Assembly (NCBI RefSeq): GCF_001676615.1
Contig: NZ_LYXZ01000022.1
Span: 124,001 to 188,000, forward strand
From: Labrys sp. WJW
GTDB taxonomy: Bacteria > Pseudomonadota > Alphaproteobacteria > Rhizobiales > Labraceae
Length of the DNA stretch: 64,000 nt
Reading direction: 5' to 3'
Each line of letters begins with the position of its first letter. Positions within the stretch are counted from its first letter, which is position 1. Under the pieces are notes generated by a model. The model had not been told where the DNA came from, did no database searches, and saw only the letters and a program-made list of their open reading frames with translations. Positions 33,966-44,381 of the stretch are shown here, in pieces. Both the position numbers and the translations under genes were made by a program.

Positions 33966-34175
33966 TTAGGCCGGCTGGCGCCAATGGCGATTCGACTGCC
34001 ATCTCGGCTTGAAGTGCTGGCACCAATTGCCGGCACTCGGCGTCCAATGCTTGGGCAGGCGGCCGGCGCGGGCGCAATCGGTGGCGCTGTAGGGAATGCC
34101 GCGTTCCGTCGCGCAGGCACTCAGTCCGATTGCCAAGCTGGCGGCCATCGCGGCCAGAATCAGTTTCGTGCGCAT
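33966..34175 (-). CDS. Small lipoprotein
   Basis: 69 residues from the ATG at 34175, 6 bases after GAGGGA; an ATG at 34181 touches the ribosome site directly. The signal peptide has a lipobox (SLAIGLSAC, Cys ~20), so it is a lipid-anchored protein. The mature part is short and rich in Trp, His and Arg, with two further cysteines. No family recognised. Convergent with the AraC gene. Confidence 0.6.
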   Translation of the reverse strand: MRTKLILAAMAASLAIGLSACATERGIPYSATDCARAGRLPKHWTPSAGNWCQHFKPRWQSNRHWRQPA

Positions 34176-34277
34176 GAACATTCCCTCACTTTCGCGACGT
34201 GCCGGTGAACCTGAACCGGACGCCAGGGGTCGTCAAGTCGCTCCATGTCCATGGCGTGGCCGTTGTTCGCGATTGGC

Positions 34278-35336
34278 CTATCCCGCGTGGGATCGCGCAC
34301 GCATGTCGAAGAAATAATCGCCTGGAAATCTCTCTCGTATCGCCTGATAGAGCTTCAGGTCATGGCCCAGCCGGGGACTGAGGCGTTCGGTCACCTCGTT
34401 CCTGTCGAGCGCGGCCATCTCGTCCGATGCCGGTGTGACGTTGTCGACATGATGGGGCAGCTCCTTGCCGAGGTAGAAGCTGATCGCCTCCAGGCTCTGC
34501 TTGTAGTTTTCGACCGTGCCGATATAGGCAAAGTCGTTATCGACATTTTTCAGCGCCGTCTCGAATTGTGCCGGGCCGACTTTCTGCTGGTCAGGGTATC
34601 CAGCCAGATATCGCGTGCTGTAATTATCGAATGTCACGTCATCGACATTGTCGAACGCATCGAAGATCGATGAGCGGGCGACGATCCTCGGGTCCTTCAC
34701 GACATATTTCATGTAGAGGTAACATGAGATGGCATGGTCGATCGGGTCCCTCACGATCGAGACATATTGGTGGGGCCTGCCGGAATGCCGGTGAAGCCCG
34801 TACATGTAGTGACCGAATACGATGTCGACGTCATCGAGGGCGCTGTTGCTGAAGGTGTCGAACTGCTCTTCATGCAGGCAGGGATATTGATGATAGACCT
34901 GCAGCAACTGGATATCCGGATCGCTTTGCAGGGCTCGCCGGGTGCTGGTTCCGGCCGTCTTGGGAATATGCATGAAATAGACGGCCGGTCGCGTCGAATG
35001 GGGCCGCGGATCATAACGGTGATAGCGGCGCTGAACCACACTGCCATTGACTGCGACCTCGATTAGGACGGTGCCGAGCTCGCCGATCAGATGTTTGCGG
35101 GGTTCGAAATAGACGTTCCAGCCGCGCGCGTAAGGCCGGTTGGTCGCGACGGGAACATCGGGTCGCTCACAGGTATCGACATAACCAAGCGGCTGTCGAT
35201 TGACAAAAACGGAAAGTGAATCGATCGGCCGATGCGATGACACCCACCCTTCGATCTGGGTAATTCTATCACGCAGCGGATTTTTGTATTCCGTATCGAT
35301 ATAAGCAATCGCAGAATTATCCGTCATTGTTTCCAT
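34278..35336 (-). CDS. Sulfotransferase family protein
   Basis: 352 residues. The PAPS 5'-phosphosulfate loop is YFMHIPKTAGTSTRRAL (about residues 140-157) and the 3'-phosphate-binding strand is VSIVRDPIDHAISCYLYM, the heparan-sulfate 2-O-sulfotransferase pattern. The first ~130 residues (ITQIEGWVSSHRPIDSLSVF) are an added domain of beta character. It would sulfate a glycan or another acceptor. Starts at 35336 and 35327 are both possible. It lies on the same strand as the GNAT-like gene 650 bases upstream; together they may modify a surface polysaccharide (inference). Confidence 0.85.
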   Translation of the reverse strand: METMTDNSAIAYIDTEYKNPLRDRITQIEGWVSSHRPIDSLSVFVNRQPLGYVDTCERPDVPVATNRPYARGWNVYFEPRKHLIGELGTVLIEVAVNGSVVQRRYHRYDPRPHSTRPAVYFMHIPKTAGTSTRRALQSDPDIQLLQVYHQYPCLHEEQFDTFSNSALDDVDIVFGHYMYGLHRHSGRPHQYVSIVRDPIDHAISCYLYMKYVVKDPRIVARSSIFDAFDNVDDVTFDNYSTRYLAGYPDQQKVGPAQFETALKNVDNDFAYIGTVENYKQSLEAISFYLGKELPHHVDNVTPASDEMAALDRNEVTERLSPRLGHDLKLYQAIRERFPGDYFFDMRARSHAG

Positions 35337-35984
35337 CTGGATCGTGTTTGGCCAACTCTATCTCGGAAAGCCCCATTTTGGACATATTCTCTACATGGTT
35401 GTTCAGTTTGTGCAAAGGAGAAATGAAGAAATGCGCATCCTTTCCCATGAAATCGGGGGGCTGTGCTTGCGATCTCGTTTGTGTGTGCCGTCGCTACTCA
35501 GAATGGTTGCGAAGATCGATGATGATTGCCGGGACGGGACTGCCTCGGAAGCTTATCCCGTTGAATTTCAACAGGAATATTGAAATGCAAGCGAGCGGGA
35601 CGAATGTTCCCGGAAAGACCCCGGCATTTTTGACGGGTAGACTTGTGAGCTCCTTGCCGTAAGATCCTACCCAAGCTAGCAGGGGCGCCAAGGCTAGCGA
35701 CTACGTTGTGGGGTTGTGGGTGTTCTTCTGCCAGGCGGTGCTTCACATAGCATCCAAGTGTAGATCTCACCTGTGAGAACTCGACGTTGATGAATTCAGG
35801 ACCGGAGGAATTGAGTTGCAGGCTCATTCCTCCGTTTTCTGTTGTGGGTCCCGGTTCGATGCACCGGCCGCGTTCGGCCCTTATTATCGCCCGCTACGAT
35901 CGCTTTTCCATCCGAACGGCACGCAACTGCTCACACCCGGCATGTGAACCGGCCCTCGGCGTTATGGCGCGTGGCACGCAGACA
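35337..35984. other. Long intergenic region
   Basis: 648 bases, less GC-rich than its surroundings. Short open frames on both strands have no coding character. I see no clear hairpin, repeat or tRNA. It may hold the promoter of the sulfotransferase gene and decayed sequence. Confidence 0.4.
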
Positions 35985-36938
35985 TCAGCAAAACGCGTTG
36001 TAGACTTCCGGGTTGAAGCGGCGGATCTCGCGCAGGGTGCGATAGAGCGGCGTCGACTTGGAGACGATGTAGCGCGGACTCACGGTGCCGCCGAAGCCGG
36101 AGAACAGCAGCATCGAGCCTGAATTGACCACACCATCGAAGTCGAAGGTCAGGCCCCGGGCGACCGCCTCCCGGATACCATGCCAGAGCAGCATGGGGAT
36201 GACGCCGTTCGTGCTGTCGGCCGACCGGGTCGACAGCAGGTAGTAATAGGCCTTGCTGTCCCAGGCACAGAAGATGGCCGCCTTGGCCACGCCGCCATCC
36301 CGGGCCACCAGGAAGTGGCCGCGTCTGCGTTCAAGGCTGGCTGTCGTAACCGCCTGGCAGGCCGCAAAATCGACATTGGCGCTTTCGTTGCGCGCTTCCA
36401 GATTGGCGCTCGCGAAGCGGAAGAAGTCCTCCGGATCCATGTCCTGCGAGACGAGGTAATGCTCCTCGGCCCGGCGGATCACGTTGCGCGTCTTGTCACG
36501 CATGCCGCGCCAGAGCTGTTGTTGTTCTGCCGGCTGGATCTCGAAGGTGAATTGTACCGAGACCTCGTAATTTTCGGCCTGGAAGGCGAGGGCATCTGAA
36601 ATGCCCGCATGCATTTTCTGGCGAAAGGAGGCGATTGCCGGGAGTTTGCGCAGCAGTTCGCGGATGATCCCTTGTGTCTTCAGGAAGCGGTTCGGCTTCG
36701 ATCCCTGGGATTCGACAACACCAGGACCGAGGAAATGCGTCATCGGCGGCATGTTGGCGCTCTGTAGGCCAAGGCGCGATTCCAGGACATAGGGCAGGCG
36801 TCCGACGGTACGCCCTCCTTCCTCATGTTCCACGAATTCGACTTTCCCCAGCGTAGCCGCGTTCAGCCACCAATCTTCATGGAAGACGGTCGGGATCAGG
36901 GGGTCGACAAGGATGCCTGATGTCGCTTTTTCCAACAC
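35985..36938 (-). CDS. GNAT/FemAB-like acyltransferase
   Basis: 317 residues from a GTG; the next residues (PLIPTVFHEDWWLNAAT) match the conserved start of this family, so the GTG is accepted. The two-lobed GNAT fold is seen in GMRDKTRNVIRRAEEHYLVS and, in the C-terminal half, HFLVARDGGVAKAAIFCAWD then GIREAVARGLTFDFDGVVNS. Relatives (BioF2-like, Acetyltransf_6) act in exopolysaccharide or cell-wall synthesis. Flanks are AT-rich and suggest an acquired segment with the sulfotransferase. Confidence 0.78.
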   Translation of the reverse strand: MLEKATSGILVDPLIPTVFHEDWWLNAATLGKVEFVEHEEGGRTVGRLPYVLESRLGLQSANMPPMTHFLGPGVVESQGSKPNRFLKTQGIIRELLRKLPAIASFRQKMHAGISDALAFQAENYEVSVQFTFEIQPAEQQQLWRGMRDKTRNVIRRAEEHYLVSQDMDPEDFFRFASANLEARNESANVDFAACQAVTTASLERRRGHFLVARDGGVAKAAIFCAWDSKAYYYLLSTRSADSTNGVIPMLLWHGIREAVARGLTFDFDGVVNSGSMLLFSGFGGTVSPRYIVSKSTPLYRTLREIRRFNPEVYNAFC

Positions 36939-37195
36939 GCTGCCGGTGACCCAGTATGATTGAAATAATTATCGAATAATCGCGGCTCCTTGGTCGTTTA
37001 CAGAATGATTCAGGCGGCGGTCAAGATTGTGTCTTCGAGTTGACACCCAACCTCCAATAATAATTCCTGGGGTATTATCCTTTTTTGCACATTAAAAATA
37101 TTTAATTAAACCAAAAGTATTAGATTGGGCCTGCAACAGGGTAATGCGCCCACCAAATTACCATTTCAGTTCTTTCAGTTGCCAGCCTGCGCATG
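36939..37195. other. AT-rich gap between RND operon end and GNAT gene
   Basis: Markedly AT-rich from 36955 to 37180 (runs such as TTAAAAATATTTAATTAAAC around 37092-37111). It should contain the GNAT promoter. No gene seen. The RND terminator follows directly. Confidence 0.5.
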
Positions 37196-37224
37196 AAAAA
37201 CCCCGCCACGTTGCCGTGGCGGGG
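37196..37224 (-). terminator. Rho-independent terminator of the RND operon
   Basis: CCCCGCCACG (37201-37210), loop TTGC, CGTGGCGGGG (37215-37224). On the minus strand it ends in TTTTT (37200-37196). It is 29 bases beyond the permease stop. Confidence 0.9.
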
Positions 37225-37252
37225 GGATTATGCGCTACGGAAGGAGCCCGAC

Positions 37253-40200
37253 CTAGTGGGCCGGAGTGTCTCCCGCATGGGGTTTGCCCCCGAAACGCTG
37301 CTTCACCCACTCGCGCAAGCCCTGGAAGAAGACATAGAGCATCGGGATCAGGAAGATGCCGAGAACGGAGGCGCCCACCATGCCGGCGAACACGGCCGTG
37401 CCGACGGCGCGGCGGCTGACCATGGCGGCGCCGGTGGCGATCACCAGCGGCACCAGGCCGAGGATGAAGGCGATCGACGTCATCATCACCGCGCGGAACC
37501 GCATCTTGGCACCGAGGATGGCGGCATCCCGGATCGGCAGGCCGGCCTCGCGCTGTTCCTTGGCGAACTCGACGATCAGAATGCCGTTCTTGGCGGCGAG
37601 TGCGATCAGCACCACCAGACCGATCTGGGCGTAGACGTCGAGGGAGAGCGTGGCGACCGGCATCCCGGTTATCGAGCCGACCCAGGCCAGGAATTGCGGG
37701 ACGAAGAGGATGCCGAGGAAGGAGGTGAACACCGCCACCACCACGGACAGCAACACGGGAACCGGGATCACCCAGCTCTCATAGAGGGCCACCAGGAAGA
37801 GGAAGGCGAACAGCACGGCAAGGCCAAGGATGATGCCCGTCTGGCCGGATGCCTGGCTCTCCTGATAGGAGGTGCCCGTCCATTCGAAGCCATAGCCAGG
37901 CGGCAGGGTCTTGGCCGAGACCTCGGCCATCGCCGCCATGGCATCGCCCGAGGAGATGCCCGCCCCGGGCGAGCCATTGACGCTCACGGCGCGATAGTTG
38001 TTATAGCGTGCGATCGTCTGAGGCCCGAGCTGGGTCGAGATCGAGGTGATGGAGCGCAGTGGCACCATCTCGTTCTTGTTGTTGCGGATATAGATCTTCC
38101 ACAACGCTTCGGTATCGTTGCGATCACCGATCTCGCCCTGGATGTTGACCTGCCAGGTGCGGCCATAGAGATTGAAGTCGTTGATGTAGGCCGAACCTAG
38201 CGTCGCCTGCAGGGCGGCGAATACGTCCGACATCTGCAGCCCCAGGGCCTGCGCCTTGTCGCGATCGATGTCGAGGAAGATCGACGGGTTATTCGCGCTG
38301 AAGGTGGTGAACACGCGCGACAGTTTCGGATCCTGGTTCGCGGCCGCGATCAGGCCTTGCGCGACGCCGGCCATGGTTGCCGGCTCCGCGCCTTCCAGGT
38401 TTTCCAGCATGTACTGGAAGCCGCCCGTGGTGGACAGGCCGATGATCGGCGGCACGTTGAGCGCCAGCACCTGTGCGGTGTTGATCGACTGCGTGGCGCC
38501 AAAAACCTGCCTGATGAGGGTCTGAGCGGAATCAGCCGCCTTCTTGCGATCCTCGAACGGCTTCAGGCGCGCCACCATGAAGGCGCTGTTCGACTGGGCG
38601 CCACCATCGAGGAACGAGAAGCCGACGATCGCCAGATTGTCCTGGATCTGCGGCATTTTCTTGAGAATGCCCTCGACCTGCTCGACCACGGCGGTGGTGC
38701 GGTTGACCGAGGCACCGTCCGGCAATTGCAGGACGATGAAGAAGGCGCCCTGGTCCTCCTCAGGCACGAAGCCGGTGGGTGTCTTCTGCTGAAGGAAATA
38801 GGTACCCGCCGCGAAGGCGGCGACGGCAACCACGCTCAGCACGGAGACGCGGACCAGCCTTGTCACCACGGCGGCGTAGCCGTCGCGGACATTGTCGATC
38901 CGCCGCATCACCCAGGCCATGATGCCGCGCTTCTTGCTGTGGCGCAGGAAGACGGCGCACAAAGCGGGCGACAGCGTCAGGGCGTTGAGGGCCGAGATCA
39001 GCATGGCGGCCGAGATGGTCACGGCGAACTGGCGGAAGAGCTCGCCCGTCAGGCCCGGGATGAAGGCGATCGGCACGAACACCGACAGCAGCACCAGGGT
39101 GATCGCGATGATCGGCGCCGTGATCTGGCTCATCGCCTTCTTGGTGGCGGCGACCGGCGACAGCTCCGGCTCTTCCTCCATCACGCGTTCGACGTTCTCG
39201 ACCACGACGATGGCGTCGTCGACGACAATGCCGATGGCGAGCACCAGGGCCAGCAGCGACACCGTATTGGCCGAATAGCCAAGCGCCAGCATGATGGCGA
39301 AGGTGCCGACGAGGCTGACGGGCACGGCGATGGCCGGGATGATGGTGGCGCGCAGGCTGCCCAGGAACAGGAAGACGACGACCACCACCAGGATGAAGGC
39401 TTCGATCAGCGTGCGGATCACCTCGCCGATGGTGTCGGAGACGAAGGTCGAGGTGTCGTAGACGATGGTGGAGGACAGCCCCTTGGGGAAATTCTTCTGC
39501 GCAGCGGCGAGGGTCTTCTGCACCTCCTGCGAGGTTGCCACGGCATTGGCGCCGGGCGACAGATAGATGGCGACCGCGACGGCCGGCTTGCCGTTGAGGC
39601 GCGAGGTGGTGTCGAGGTTCTGCGCGCCCATTTCGACGCGGGCGACATCACGCACGCGCAGCACCGAGCCGTCGGGATTGGCGCGCACCACGATGTTGCC
39701 GAACTGCTCCGGCGTGGTCAGGCGCCCCTGGGTCTGCAGGTTGAGCTGCAATTGCTGGTCCGCGGCCGCCGGCTGCGCGCCGATGCGCCCGACCGGCGCC
39801 TGCACGTTCTGAGACTGGATCGCGCTGGCGATATCGGAGGGCTGCAGGCCCAGATTGGTCATGCGCTGGGTGTCGAACCAGATCCGCATGGAATAGTTCT
39901 GCTTGCTGAACAGGCTGGCCTGGCCGACGCCGGGCGTACGGGACAGCCGGTCGAGCACGTTGATCGCCAGGTAATTGGTGATGAACAGCGGATCGAGCTT
40001 GGGATCGTCCGACGAGAACAGCACGAATTGCAGGATCGAGGACGAGCGCTTCTGCACCGTCACGCCCTGGGTTCGCACTGTGTCCGGCAGCTTGGCGAGC
40101 GCGGCCTGCACGCGGTTGTTGACGTTCACCGTGTCGATGTCGGGATCGGAGCCGAGCGCGAAGGAGACGGTGAGGCCGTAGCTGCCGTCATTGCCGCTGT

Positions 40201-40444
40201 TCGACTGCATGTACAGCATCTTGTCGACGCCGATGATCTGGGCTTCCAGCGGCTGGGCCACGGAAGACTCGACCACGGAAGCCGATGCACCCGGATAGGT
40301 GGCGCTGACCTGGACCTGAGGCGGCACCAGGTCGGGATATTGGGCGACGGGCAGGAAGCCCATCGCCAGCGCGCCCGCCAGGGTGATGACGATAGCGATG
40401 ACGACGGCGAGGCGCGGCCGGTCAATGAAGACGGATGAAAACAT
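37253..40444 (-). CDS. RND efflux permease (AcrB/HAE1 family)
   Basis: About 1063 residues with 12 membrane helices and two large periplasmic loops, an inner-membrane drug/proton antiporter. It begins [18 protein letters not shown], the typical HAE1 start, so the ATG at 40444 is preferred over 40462, which overlaps the adaptor gene. Proton-relay residues are visible: the Asp pair in [19 protein letters not shown] and the Lys in [15 protein letters not shown]. It follows the membrane-fusion gene directly. No outer-membrane TolC gene is adjacent. Likely exports hydrophobic toxic compounds. Confidence 0.95.
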   Translation of the reverse strand: MFSSVFIDRPRLAVVIAIVITLAGALAMGFLPVAQYPDLVPPQVQVSATYPGASASVVESSVAQPLEAQIIGVDKMLYMQSNSGNDGSYGLTVSFALGSDPDIDTVNVNNRVQAALAKLPDTVRTQGVTVQKRSSSILQFVLFSSDDPKLDPLFITNYLAINVLDRLSRTPGVGQASLFSKQNYSMRIWFDTQRMTNLGLQPSDIASAIQSQNVQAPVGRIGAQPAAADQQLQLNLQTQGRLTTPEQFGNIVVRANPDGSVLRVRDVARVEMGAQNLDTTSRLNGKPAVAVAIYLSPGANAVATSQEVQKTLAAAQKNFPKGLSSTIVYDTSTFVSDTIGEVIRTLIEAFILVVVVVFLFLGSLRATIIPAIAVPVSLVGTFAIMLALGYSANTVSLLALVLAIGIVVDDAIVVVENVERVMEEEPELSPVAATKKAMSQITAPIIAITLVLLSVFVPIAFIPGLTGELFRQFAVTISAAMLISALNALTLSPALCAVFLRHSKKRGIMAWVMRRIDNVRDGYAAVVTRLVRVSVLSVVAVAAFAAGTYFLQQKTPTGFVPEEDQGAFFIVLQLPDGASVNRTTAVVEQVEGILKKMPQIQDNLAIVGFSFLDGGAQSNSAFMVARLKPFEDRKKAADSAQTLIRQVFGATQSINTAQVLALNVPPIIGLSTTGGFQYMLENLEGAEPATMAGVAQGLIAAANQDPKLSRVFTTFSANNPSIFLDIDRDKAQALGLQMSDVFAALQATLGSAYINDFNLYGRTWQVNIQGEIGDRNDTEALWKIYIRNNKNEMVPLRSITSISTQLGPQTIARYNNYRAVSVNGSPGAGISSGDAMAAMAEVSAKTLPPGYGFEWTGTSYQESQASGQTGIILGLAVLFAFLFLVALYESWVIPVPVLLSVVVAVFTSFLGILFVPQFLAWVGSITGMPVATLSLDVYAQIGLVVLIALAAKNGILIVEFAKEQREAGLPIRDAAILGAKMRFRAVMMTSIAFILGLVPLVIATGAAMVSRRAVGTAVFAGMVGASVLGIFLIPMLYVFFQGLREWVKQRFGGKPHAGDTPAH

Positions 40445-40445
40445 C

Positions 40446-41672
40446 TTACTTGGCCGCCCCATTGTTGGAGGCGGGGACCGGCGAGGGGGCGACCTTGATG
40501 CCGGGACGGACCTTCTGGATGCCGTCCACGATCACCTTCTCGCCTTCGTTGAGGCCGGCCGAGACCATGGCGGTTGCCGGCGTTGTCTGGCCAAGCTGGA
40601 CGCGCCGCTGCTCGACGGCGTTGTCGGGACCGACGACATAGACGTAGCTGCCCTGCTGGTCGGTCAGCACGGCACCGCGCGGAATGCCCAGAACCTGGAT
40701 CGGCTCGACGCCCTCCAGCAGCACGGTGACGAACTCGCCGTCGATCAGCGGGCGGCGGTTGATCTCGCCAGGCGTGGCGCCGGAGACGGTGGGGTTGGCG
40801 ATTTCGCCGCGCAGCGTCACCGTGTCGGTGCCGTTGGCGATGGTCGGATCGACATAATTGAGCTTGCCGTCCTGCTCATAGGTCGAGCCGTCGGGCAGCT
40901 TCAGCTTGATGCGCACGGCGGCAAAGCCGCCGCGGCTGCCGTAATATTTCGACATTTCCAGGAATTGCGGCGACGGCACCGGGAAGGTGACATACATCGG
41001 ATCCTGGCTGACGATGGTGGCGAGCGTTCCCGAGGTCGGCCCGACGATGTTGCCGGTGGTGACGGCGTAGCGCCCGATCTTGCCGTCGATCGGCGAAGTG
41101 ATGGTGGTGTAGTCGAGATTGATCTGCGAGGTGCGCAGCTGGGCATTCGCCCCCAGGATCTGGGCTTCGAGGGCCTGCTGCGAGGCGATCGCCGTGTCGA
41201 CCGTCGACTGCTGGCCGGCAGGCGTCTTGAGCAGGGCCTGGGCGCGTTCGGTCGTCAGTTTCGCGTTGCGGAACTGCGCTTCATACTGGGCGATCAGGGC
41301 CTTGTTGACGTCGAGGGCGGCCTGGTAGGGCGGCTGTTCCAGCCGGAAGAGCACTTCGCCCTTCTTGACCTCGCGCCCTTCGGTGAAGGGGGTTTCCTCG
41401 AGCTGGGCGGTGACGCGGGCCACGATATTGACCCGATTGATCGCCTCGACGCGGCCGATGAATTGCTGGGTCTGGGTGATCGGCATCTTGGCGGCGACGA
41501 TGAAGCCGACGGCCGGAGGACCAGCGTTGGGCATCTGGGCGGCGGCCGGCGAGACGAAAACCGGCACCATCGCGGTCGAGCCGAGCAATGCCGCGAGGGC
41601 GAGCATTGGTAGCGGGCGGGGCTGGGCGTAGGAATTGGAAGGAAGAAAACGCCGTAGGATTGCTGCTATCAT
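40446..41672 (-). CDS. RND membrane-fusion (adaptor) protein
   Basis: About 408 residues from the ATG at 41672; the frame extends to 41741. An export signal ([20 protein letters not shown]) precedes a periplasmic adaptor. The lipoyl/barrel-sandwich halves are [20 protein letters not shown] and [19 protein letters not shown], separated by an alpha-hairpin of about 80 residues. It connects the AcrB-like permease to an outer-membrane channel. Stop and start of the two genes are adjacent, forming an operon. The regulator is not next to it. Confidence 0.93.
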   Translation of the reverse strand: MIAAILRRFLPSNSYAQPRPLPMLALAALLGSTAMVPVFVSPAAAQMPNAGPPAVGFIVAAKMPITQTQQFIGRVEAINRVNIVARVTAQLEETPFTEGREVKKGEVLFRLEQPPYQAALDVNKALIAQYEAQFRNAKLTTERAQALLKTPAGQQSTVDTAIASQQALEAQILGANAQLRTSQINLDYTTITSPIDGKIGRYAVTTGNIVGPTSGTLATIVSQDPMYVTFPVPSPQFLEMSKYYGSRGGFAAVRIKLKLPDGSTYEQDGKLNYVDPTIANGTDTVTLRGEIANPTVSGATPGEINRRPLIDGEFVTVLLEGVEPIQVLGIPRGAVLTDQQGSYVYVVGPDNAVEQRRVQLGQTTPATAMVSAGLNEGEKVIVDGIQKVRPGIKVAPSPVPASNNGAAK

Positions 41673-42021
41673 CACGCGCCCTGTCGCAAGATGCCAGCTG
41701 CTGCGGCGCTTGGCATCCCCATCGCAGTGATGCGGCGCCACGAGACAAACTGGATCAAAATAAAAAACAAAAACAATTTAGTAGAATGAACTGCCCTTTT
41801 GGAAGCTCCATTGTGGCAGATCAATGGCTTCCGCGGCACAAACCGGCAAGCCAGCGTCGCTCCTGCCCTAAATGGGACATTTTTGCAACAGCACCGATGC
41901 CATCCGACTTGGACATGACCTTCAAAAGACGGGACAGGGCGGCAGAATCTTTCTACAGAAACTCGGCAAGAAAAGGTGAAGCGCTGGGTCTGGCAAGGAC
42001 CGCCGGCGCAAGGGGGAAGTC
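41673..42021. other. Divergent promoter region of RND operon and SDR
   Basis: 349 bases with an A-rich patch at 41755-41785. No gene, and no clear palindrome. Promoters for both directions are expected. Confidence 0.4.
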
Positions 42022-42807
42022 ATGAGTGATTTTGCCGGCAAGTCCGTGATCGTGACGGGCGGCAGCCTTGGCATGGGGCTGGCCTGCGCCACGCGCTTCG
42101 TGCAAGGCGGCGCGGATGTGCTGATAGTGGCCAATGACAGGGCCTCCATCGAGACTGCGCTTGCCAGCCTCGGCCCGCAGGTGCGCGGCCTGGTGGGCGA
42201 TGTGCGAAAGGCGGCAGACATGCAGGCAGCCGCAGCCGAGGCGGCGAGCGCCTTCGGCGGCGTCGACATCCTGGTATGCTGCGCCGGCATCCAGCGCTAT
42301 GGCACGGTGGTCGAGACGCCGGAAGAGGTCTGGGACGACGTGCTCGACGTCAATCTGAAGGGCATCTATCTGGCGGCCAAATACGCCATTCCCGAGATGC
42401 GTAAGCGCGGCGGCGGTGCGATCGTGGCGATCTCGTCCGTGCAGGCCTTCGCGTCGCAGACCTCGGTTGCCGCCTATACCGCCAGCAAGGGCGGCATCAA
42501 CGCGCTGGTGCGGGCAATGGCGCTCGACCATGCCGGCGAGAACATCACCGTCAACAGCGTGTGCCCGGCTTCCGTCGATACGCCGATGCTGCGCTGGGCC
42601 GCCGATCTCTACAAGGGCGATTCGACCGCGGAAGCCACCCTTGCCGCCTGGGGCAAGGGCCACCCGATCGGGCGCATCGGCCAGCCCTGGGAGATCGCCG
42701 AGGCCGTCGCGTTCCTGGCCGGCGACAAGGCGCGCTTCATTACCGGCAGCGACTTCAAGATCGACGGCGGCGTGATGGCCAAGCTCGGCATCGTGCTGCC
42801 GGAATGA
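42022..42807 (+). CDS. Short-chain dehydrogenase/reductase
   Basis: 261 residues, classical SDR. Cofactor motif VIVTGGSLGMGLACATRF; structural NAG-like motif reads CCAGI; catalytic Ser in IVAISSVQAF, and YTASKGG with Tyr and Lys. C-terminal FITGSDFKIDGGVMAKL is typical. GGGGGAAG precedes the ATG. NAD(P)-dependent oxidation of an alcohol or reduction of a ketone; substrate unknown. Confidence 0.92.
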   Translation: MSDFAGKSVIVTGGSLGMGLACATRFVQGGADVLIVANDRASIETALASLGPQVRGLVGDVRKAADMQAAAAEAASAFGGVDILVCCAGIQRYGTVVETPEEVWDDVLDVNLKGIYLAAKYAIPEMRKRGGGAIVAISSVQAFASQTSVAAYTASKGGINALVRAMALDHAGENITVNSVCPASVDTPMLRWAADLYKGDSTAEATLAAWGKGHPIGRIGQPWEIAEAVAFLAGDKARFITGSDFKIDGGVMAKLGIVLPE

Positions 42808-42817
42808 GGTTTTCCGG

Positions 42818-42848
42818 GGCGCGCTGAAGTCGTCCCGATCAGCGCGCC
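42818..42848. terminator. Hairpin between convergent SDR and esterase
   Basis: GGCGCGCTGA (42818-42827) pairs exactly with TCAGCGCGCC (42839-42848). There is no T-run, but the stem is strong and lies between two gene ends; it may be a bidirectional terminator or RNA-stabilising element. Confidence 0.5.
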
Positions 42849-42888
42849 GGTCTCTTGAGCAAGCGAAGCGGAGGAGAGCCGAACCGGT

Positions 42889-43974
42889 TTATTTCACCAC
42901 GGTCTCGCCGCCGGCCATCTTGGGCGCCGGCTCGCCGCTAGCGGCGCTCGGCATGGCGGGGCTCACCGCCACCAGGGGTGGAGCGGTCACCGGCGTGAAT
43001 TTCGAATCCACGAATTCGAGGGCATCCTCGATGGTCTTGCGCCACAGCGACCAGGTGTGGTCGCCGTCGGTGACGCGGAATTCGATGTTGATCCTGTCGG
43101 CCATCAGCGTCTCGTAGAGGGCCATGGAGCCGCGCCAGAAATTGAGGCCGTCATGGTCGCCAACGGTGAGATAGATCGCCGGCAATTCGCTGCCGGCTTC
43201 GATCTGCCGGGCGAGCAGGGTAAATACATTCGCGTCATTGAAGCGCCGGGCGTCGAAGGGCGTACCGAAGGCACCGCCGAAATGGGCCCCCTCCGGCGGC
43301 AGATCGGGGCCGCCGACCACCGTGGCCTGATCGATGCGCTTGAAATAGCTGCCGCTGGCGCCTGCCCACGCCGTCATGGCCTGGGAGGTCGGGATGTTCT
43401 GCCACAGGGCGCCAGACAGGCTGGCGACCGCGACAAAGCGGTCCGGCCGCTTGAAGGCAAAGCGCAGCGCCCCGAAGCCACCCATGGAAATGCCGGCAAT
43501 GGCGCGGGACTTGCGGGTGCAATGGGGGGCGAAGCGCTTCTCGAAAGCGGTCGGCAGCTCATTGAGGAGCGCGGTTTCGTAATTGCCCGGCCCCTTCACA
43601 TCGGCGGAATCGACATACCAGCTGTTGCCGGCGGAGGGCATCACCACCAGCATCGGGTTGATGCGCCCGCTCTTGATCAGTCGGTCGAGCGTCACCTTGA
43701 TGGTGGCAAGCGACGACCAGTCGCGATTATTGGCGTCGCGGCCATGCAGGAGATAGAGCACCGGCCAGCCGGTTTCCGGCGCAGGCAGGTCCGGGCGATA
43801 GACTGACACGGTCAAGGGCCGACCCAGGGCCTTGCTGGGAAAGGACATTTCCTCGAGCGTGCTTGCCTTGGCACCGGCGAGCATGGTCAAGCCGGTGAAA
43901 AGGCCGAGACAAAGCGCCACGGCCCTGCGGGCAACAGCAAAAATTCCTGCGGGTTCGGTGCGGACCATGCGCAT
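42889..43974 (-). CDS. Exported esterase (alpha/beta hydrolase, esterase D type)
   Basis: 361 residues with an N-terminal signal segment (ARRAVALCLGLFTGLTMLAG). The fold begins LTVSVYRPDLPAPETGWPVL, then YLLHGRDANNRDW (oxyanion region). The nucleophile elbow is AIAGISMGGFGALRFAFK. The acid and His are in TVGDHDGLNFW and VTDGDHTWSLW. It probably hydrolyses an ester in the periplasm. ATG codons at 43974 and 43968. The last ~35 residues form a Pro/Ala-rich tail. Confidence 0.85.
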   Translation of the reverse strand: MRMVRTEPAGIFAVARRAVALCLGLFTGLTMLAGAKASTLEEMSFPSKALGRPLTVSVYRPDLPAPETGWPVLYLLHGRDANNRDWSSLATIKVTLDRLIKSGRINPMLVVMPSAGNSWYVDSADVKGPGNYETALLNELPTAFEKRFAPHCTRKSRAIAGISMGGFGALRFAFKRPDRFVAVASLSGALWQNIPTSQAMTAWAGASGSYFKRIDQATVVGGPDLPPEGAHFGGAFGTPFDARRFNDANVFTLLARQIEAGSELPAIYLTVGDHDGLNFWRGSMALYETLMADRINIEFRVTDGDHTWSLWRKTIEDALEFVDSKFTPVTAPPLVAVSPAMPSAASGEPAPKMAGGETVVK

Positions 43975-44381
43975 TTCAAGCTCGTATTGTGCCGTGCGAC
44001 AAGCGAATTCGTCGAAATCCGGCGATCGCTGCCCGCATCCATCGCATGGTTGCCGCGCTGAGGCCGTTTGACCAGCCTCTTATGACGGCAAGCTGTGTCA
44101 CAAATTTGGAAAACAACGACAATTTCCGGCCGTAGCGTTGCAGGAGCGTCATTTTGTCGAACGGCGTGGCGATGATGCAACAGGGCATGCAACTTTTTGG
44201 CCGTAACTTCGTTCATCCCCCGTACAGGATGAGGCCGCCACTATGTCGTCAGGCTCCAAGAATCGCTTCTGAACTTAGTTGAGCGAGGTGCTGAAGGAAG
44301 GATGCCGAAATGCTGGCATCCTGTCGTGGCAATTCAAGCGCGCCGCGGCGACAGCAGTGATGGAAGTGGAAGGCGCGTATT
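43975..44381. other. Divergent intergenic region with a hairpin
   Basis: About 407 bases between the esterase (minus) and the OpgC-type gene (plus). It contains AGGATGCC (44299-44306)/GGCATCCT (44315-44322), an 8-base stem in the leader of the OpgC gene. Otherwise nothing recognised. Confidence 0.4.

Noticed and set aside
35327..35827. Short frames on both strands between the sulfotransferase and GNAT genes
   Set aside because: Composition is not protein-like, there is no ribosome-binding site and no recognisable domain.
38357..40438. 693-codon open frame antisense to the RND permease
   Set aside because: A shadow of codon bias; the permease has its complete motif set on the other strand.
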